Assembly: GCA_022449345.1 (NCBI GenBank)
Contig: JAKURL010000015.1
Coordinates: 1 to 43,025 of the forward strand
Length of the DNA stretch: 43,025 bases
Reading direction: 5' to 3'
Source: Candidatus Thalassarchaeum sp.
GTDB lineage: Archaea > Thermoplasmatota > Poseidoniia > Poseidoniales > Thalassarchaeaceae
Shown: positions 41,692-43,025 of the stretch, piece by piece
Numbering within the stretch: position 1 is the first letter of the stretch
How the letters are laid out: the number at the start of each line of letters is the position of its first letter
The notes under the pieces: model-generated
The model's database searches: none
Seen by the model: only the letters and a program-made list of their open reading frames with translations
What the model was told of the DNA's origin: nothing
Program-made: the position numbers and the translations under genes

Positions 41692-41994
41692 TTGCAAAGT
41701 CAGCGCTTAGGTTTAGTTCTATTAATAGTCTCAATAGTTCTCTTCGTTGAATCGATGGATAGAATGGATTGGTGGGATAAAGCGGACAAGGAATATGAGC
41801 GAGAATGTCTTCCAAATTATAACCCACAACCCGATGCTGAATTGTGTGCTGAATTGGAAAATGAAGCGAATTCTCGAATGAGAGTATTTTCAGTAGTATT
41901 ATTTTCATCCATTGTTTTGTCCCTAATCGGTCTTGCCTATCTGCTCCCAGCAGGTACAGATTACCCAAGACCTCCCCCTGGCGGTCGTTTCTAG
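41692..41994 (+). CDS. Small two-span membrane protein
   Basis: A 100-residue protein starting at TTG, with GAGGGATTGAG just upstream. Hydrophobic helices are at about 5-20 and 63-85. The loop between them is acidic and contains two Cys (CLPNYNPQPDAELC), possibly a disulfide if exported. The C-terminal tail is proline-rich. I recognise no family. It lies 9 bases after the phosphorylase gene, suggesting co-transcription. Confidence 0.6.
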   Translation: MQSQRLGLVLLIVSIVLFVESMDRMDWWDKADKEYERECLPNYNPQPDAELCAELENEANSRMRVFSVVLFSSIVLSLIGLAYLLPAGTDYPRPPPGGRF

Positions 41995-42038
41995 CTACCA
42001 TCAGGCAGTTTGATGGTTCTCCGATTATTGGCCTATAC

Positions 42039-42428
42039 ATGGACCGCCTATTGAGCGTTGATGATTGGAAAGTTGTGGATTGGAATTCGAAGCCTGATGG
42101 TTCATGGAATACGATGATGGCTCGGGTTGCTGCTTTCCATAGTAAGCATGATTTTGCTAATCCAGAAAATAACGGACATGATATGGGTTATCGTGTAGCA
42201 CTTACGATTGAGGAATTAGGTGAATTTGCTGCAGCAATTACCAAAGGAAAACCAAAACAAGAAGCTTCAGAAGAACTGGCAGATCTATTGATTTTGATAC
42301 TTGGTCATTCCCTTGCGATGCAAGTCGATTTAGAATCCGAATTCCATTCAAAAATGGACAAAATAATGCAAAGAAAAGCAAGAAGAGGCAATCTGGGTAT
42401 CCGAGTCACAGAATACGAAGGAGAATGA
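42039..42428 (+). CDS. MazG-like nucleotide pyrophosphohydrolase
   Basis: A 129-residue all-alpha protein with the MazG-type metal-binding pattern: IEELGEFAAAI (E-E-x2-E) followed by EASEELADLLILIL (E-x2-D). Enzymes of this fold hydrolyse nucleoside triphosphates to monophosphates, often as house-cleaning. The N-terminal 45 residues are extra compared with the minimal domain. No ribosome binding site is obvious before the ATG. It follows the two-span protein by 44 bases and converges on LemA. Confidence 0.8.
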   Translation: MDRLLSVDDWKVVDWNSKPDGSWNTMMARVAAFHSKHDFANPENNGHDMGYRVALTIEELGEFAAAITKGKPKQEASEELADLLILILGHSLAMQVDLESEFHSKMDKIMQRKARRGNLGIRVTEYEGE

Positions 42429-42447
42429 TTCGCTGGTTGTATTGGTT

Positions 42448-43002
42448 TCAGAATTCGATACTTACTGAACCGCGAGCTTTTTGATCTGCTTCGTAGAGGA
42501 TTCTTTCTTTGCACCCCTTAATTGAGGCAACAATGCTGTCTGGAATAATTTCAATTGCCGTGTTGAAATTAGTCGCTGAACTATTGTACAGTTGGCGCTG
42601 ATCGGTAACTGAATCCTCGATTTCCTTGTAATCGTCTTGTAGAGCAGCGAAATTAACATTCGCCTTGAGGTCAGGATAATCCTCAGACAATGCCAGCAAT
42701 TTGGGCATGGCTAGAGATGCCATTGCCTCTGCCGCCATTACTCCACTTACATCGCCAGACTTCGAGGCAGCAGAGAAAGTCTTCCTCGCTTCGTTCAGCT
42801 CCCCGAAAATTCCCTTTTCGTGATCTGCGTACTGCTTGACTATCGTTACCATATTAGGGATCATATCAAATCTTTGTTGAAGAAGCGTATCGATATTTGA
42901 CCAAGCTCTGTCAACATCCTTCTCTAGCCGGACCAATCTTTTCCATACACCAACGAACCATCCGACAAGGATTAGTGCGAAAATTCCGAGACGACTATAC
43001 AT
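42448..43002 (-). CDS. lemA: LemA family protein
   Basis: A 184-residue membrane-anchored protein with one N-terminal span (about 5-20). A helical LemA domain follows: RLEKDVDRAWSNIDTLLQQRFDMIPNMV, the FAALQDDYKEIEDSVTDQRQLYN motif, and NTAIEIIPDSIVA. The family is widespread; its role is not settled, though links to envelope functions are common. A GAAGGAAC ribosome binding site precedes the ATG near the right edge. Only 23 bases follow in the window. Confidence 0.93.
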   Translation of the reverse strand: MYSRLGIFALILVGWFVGVWKRLVRLEKDVDRAWSNIDTLLQQRFDMIPNMVTIVKQYADHEKGIFGELNEARKTFSAASKSGDVSGVMAAEAMASLAMPKLLALSEDYPDLKANVNFAALQDDYKEIEDSVTDQRQLYNSSATNFNTAIEIIPDSIVASIKGCKERILYEADQKARGSVSIEF

Positions 43003-43025
43003 TGCTATCGTAGTTCCTTCCCTGG

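Overview
This window is archaeal chromosome. It most likely comes from a marine Poseidoniales (Marine Group II) or related Thermoplasmatota genome. The evidence is archaeal-type information genes (aIF6, L30e, S3Ae, RNA polymerase subunits H, B, A' and A''), an archaeal 5S rRNA, GGTGATC-type ribosome binding sites, and aerobic, heterotrophic metabolism (Rieske/cytochrome b complex, propionyl-CoA pathway). The lineage is inferred from gene content. No 16S gene or other phylogenetic marker was compared.

Layout. Positions 1-700 hold the 3' end of 23S rRNA and a linked 5S rRNA. Next come aIF6 and a convergent threonine synthase. At 2.6-7.1 kb, two divergent operons encode biotin-dependent carboxylase parts (carboxyltransferase, small subunit, biotin carrier) and methylmalonyl-CoA mutase parts (B12 subunit, MeaB chaperone), followed by a polyprenol-kinase-like membrane protein. 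Asparagine synthetase and a DNA alkyl-transferase meet tail to tail near 9.17 kb. At 9.6-16.2 kb, a minus-strand operon encodes a b6-type cytochrome b complex. Its subunit-IV-like half is fused to an extracellular domain and to a cytoplasmic heterodisulfide-reductase-like iron-sulfur module; a ferredoxin gene follows. At 16.2-19.4 kb are a TPR protein, a divergent FtsZ homologue, a possible RNase P subunit and a methyltransferase-biotin ligase fusion. tRNA-Lys and the RNA polymerase operon (rpoH, rpoB in two pieces, rpoA', rpoA'', rpl30e) occupy 19.4-28.9 kb. At 28.9-37.9 kb, two divergent operons carry four long coiled-coil proteins, a secreted zinc-ribbon membrane protein, a DtxR-like regulator and a membrane protein. 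The last 5 kb hold pdxS, a seven-iron ferredoxin, a COG1325-like RNA-binding protein, S3Ae with a C-terminal SAP domain, a nucleoside phosphorylase, a MazG-like protein and LemA.

Three things stand out. (1) The RNA polymerase is unusually elaborated: RpoH and RpoA'' share a homologous N-terminal domain, A' carries an extra segment of about 130 residues before the active site, and rpoB is cut by an in-frame TGA exactly where a conserved glycine (GGA) is expected. (2) The fusion of cytochrome b to an HdrD-like module, next to a Rieske protein and a ferredoxin, suggests an undescribed quinone-ferredoxin (or thiol/disulfide) coupling complex. (3) The coiled-coil cluster around a 19-bp palindrome and a DtxR-like gene looks like an uncharacterised regulated module.

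No gene-free stretch exceeds 300 bases. I saw no CRISPR array, transposase, integrase or prophage gene.
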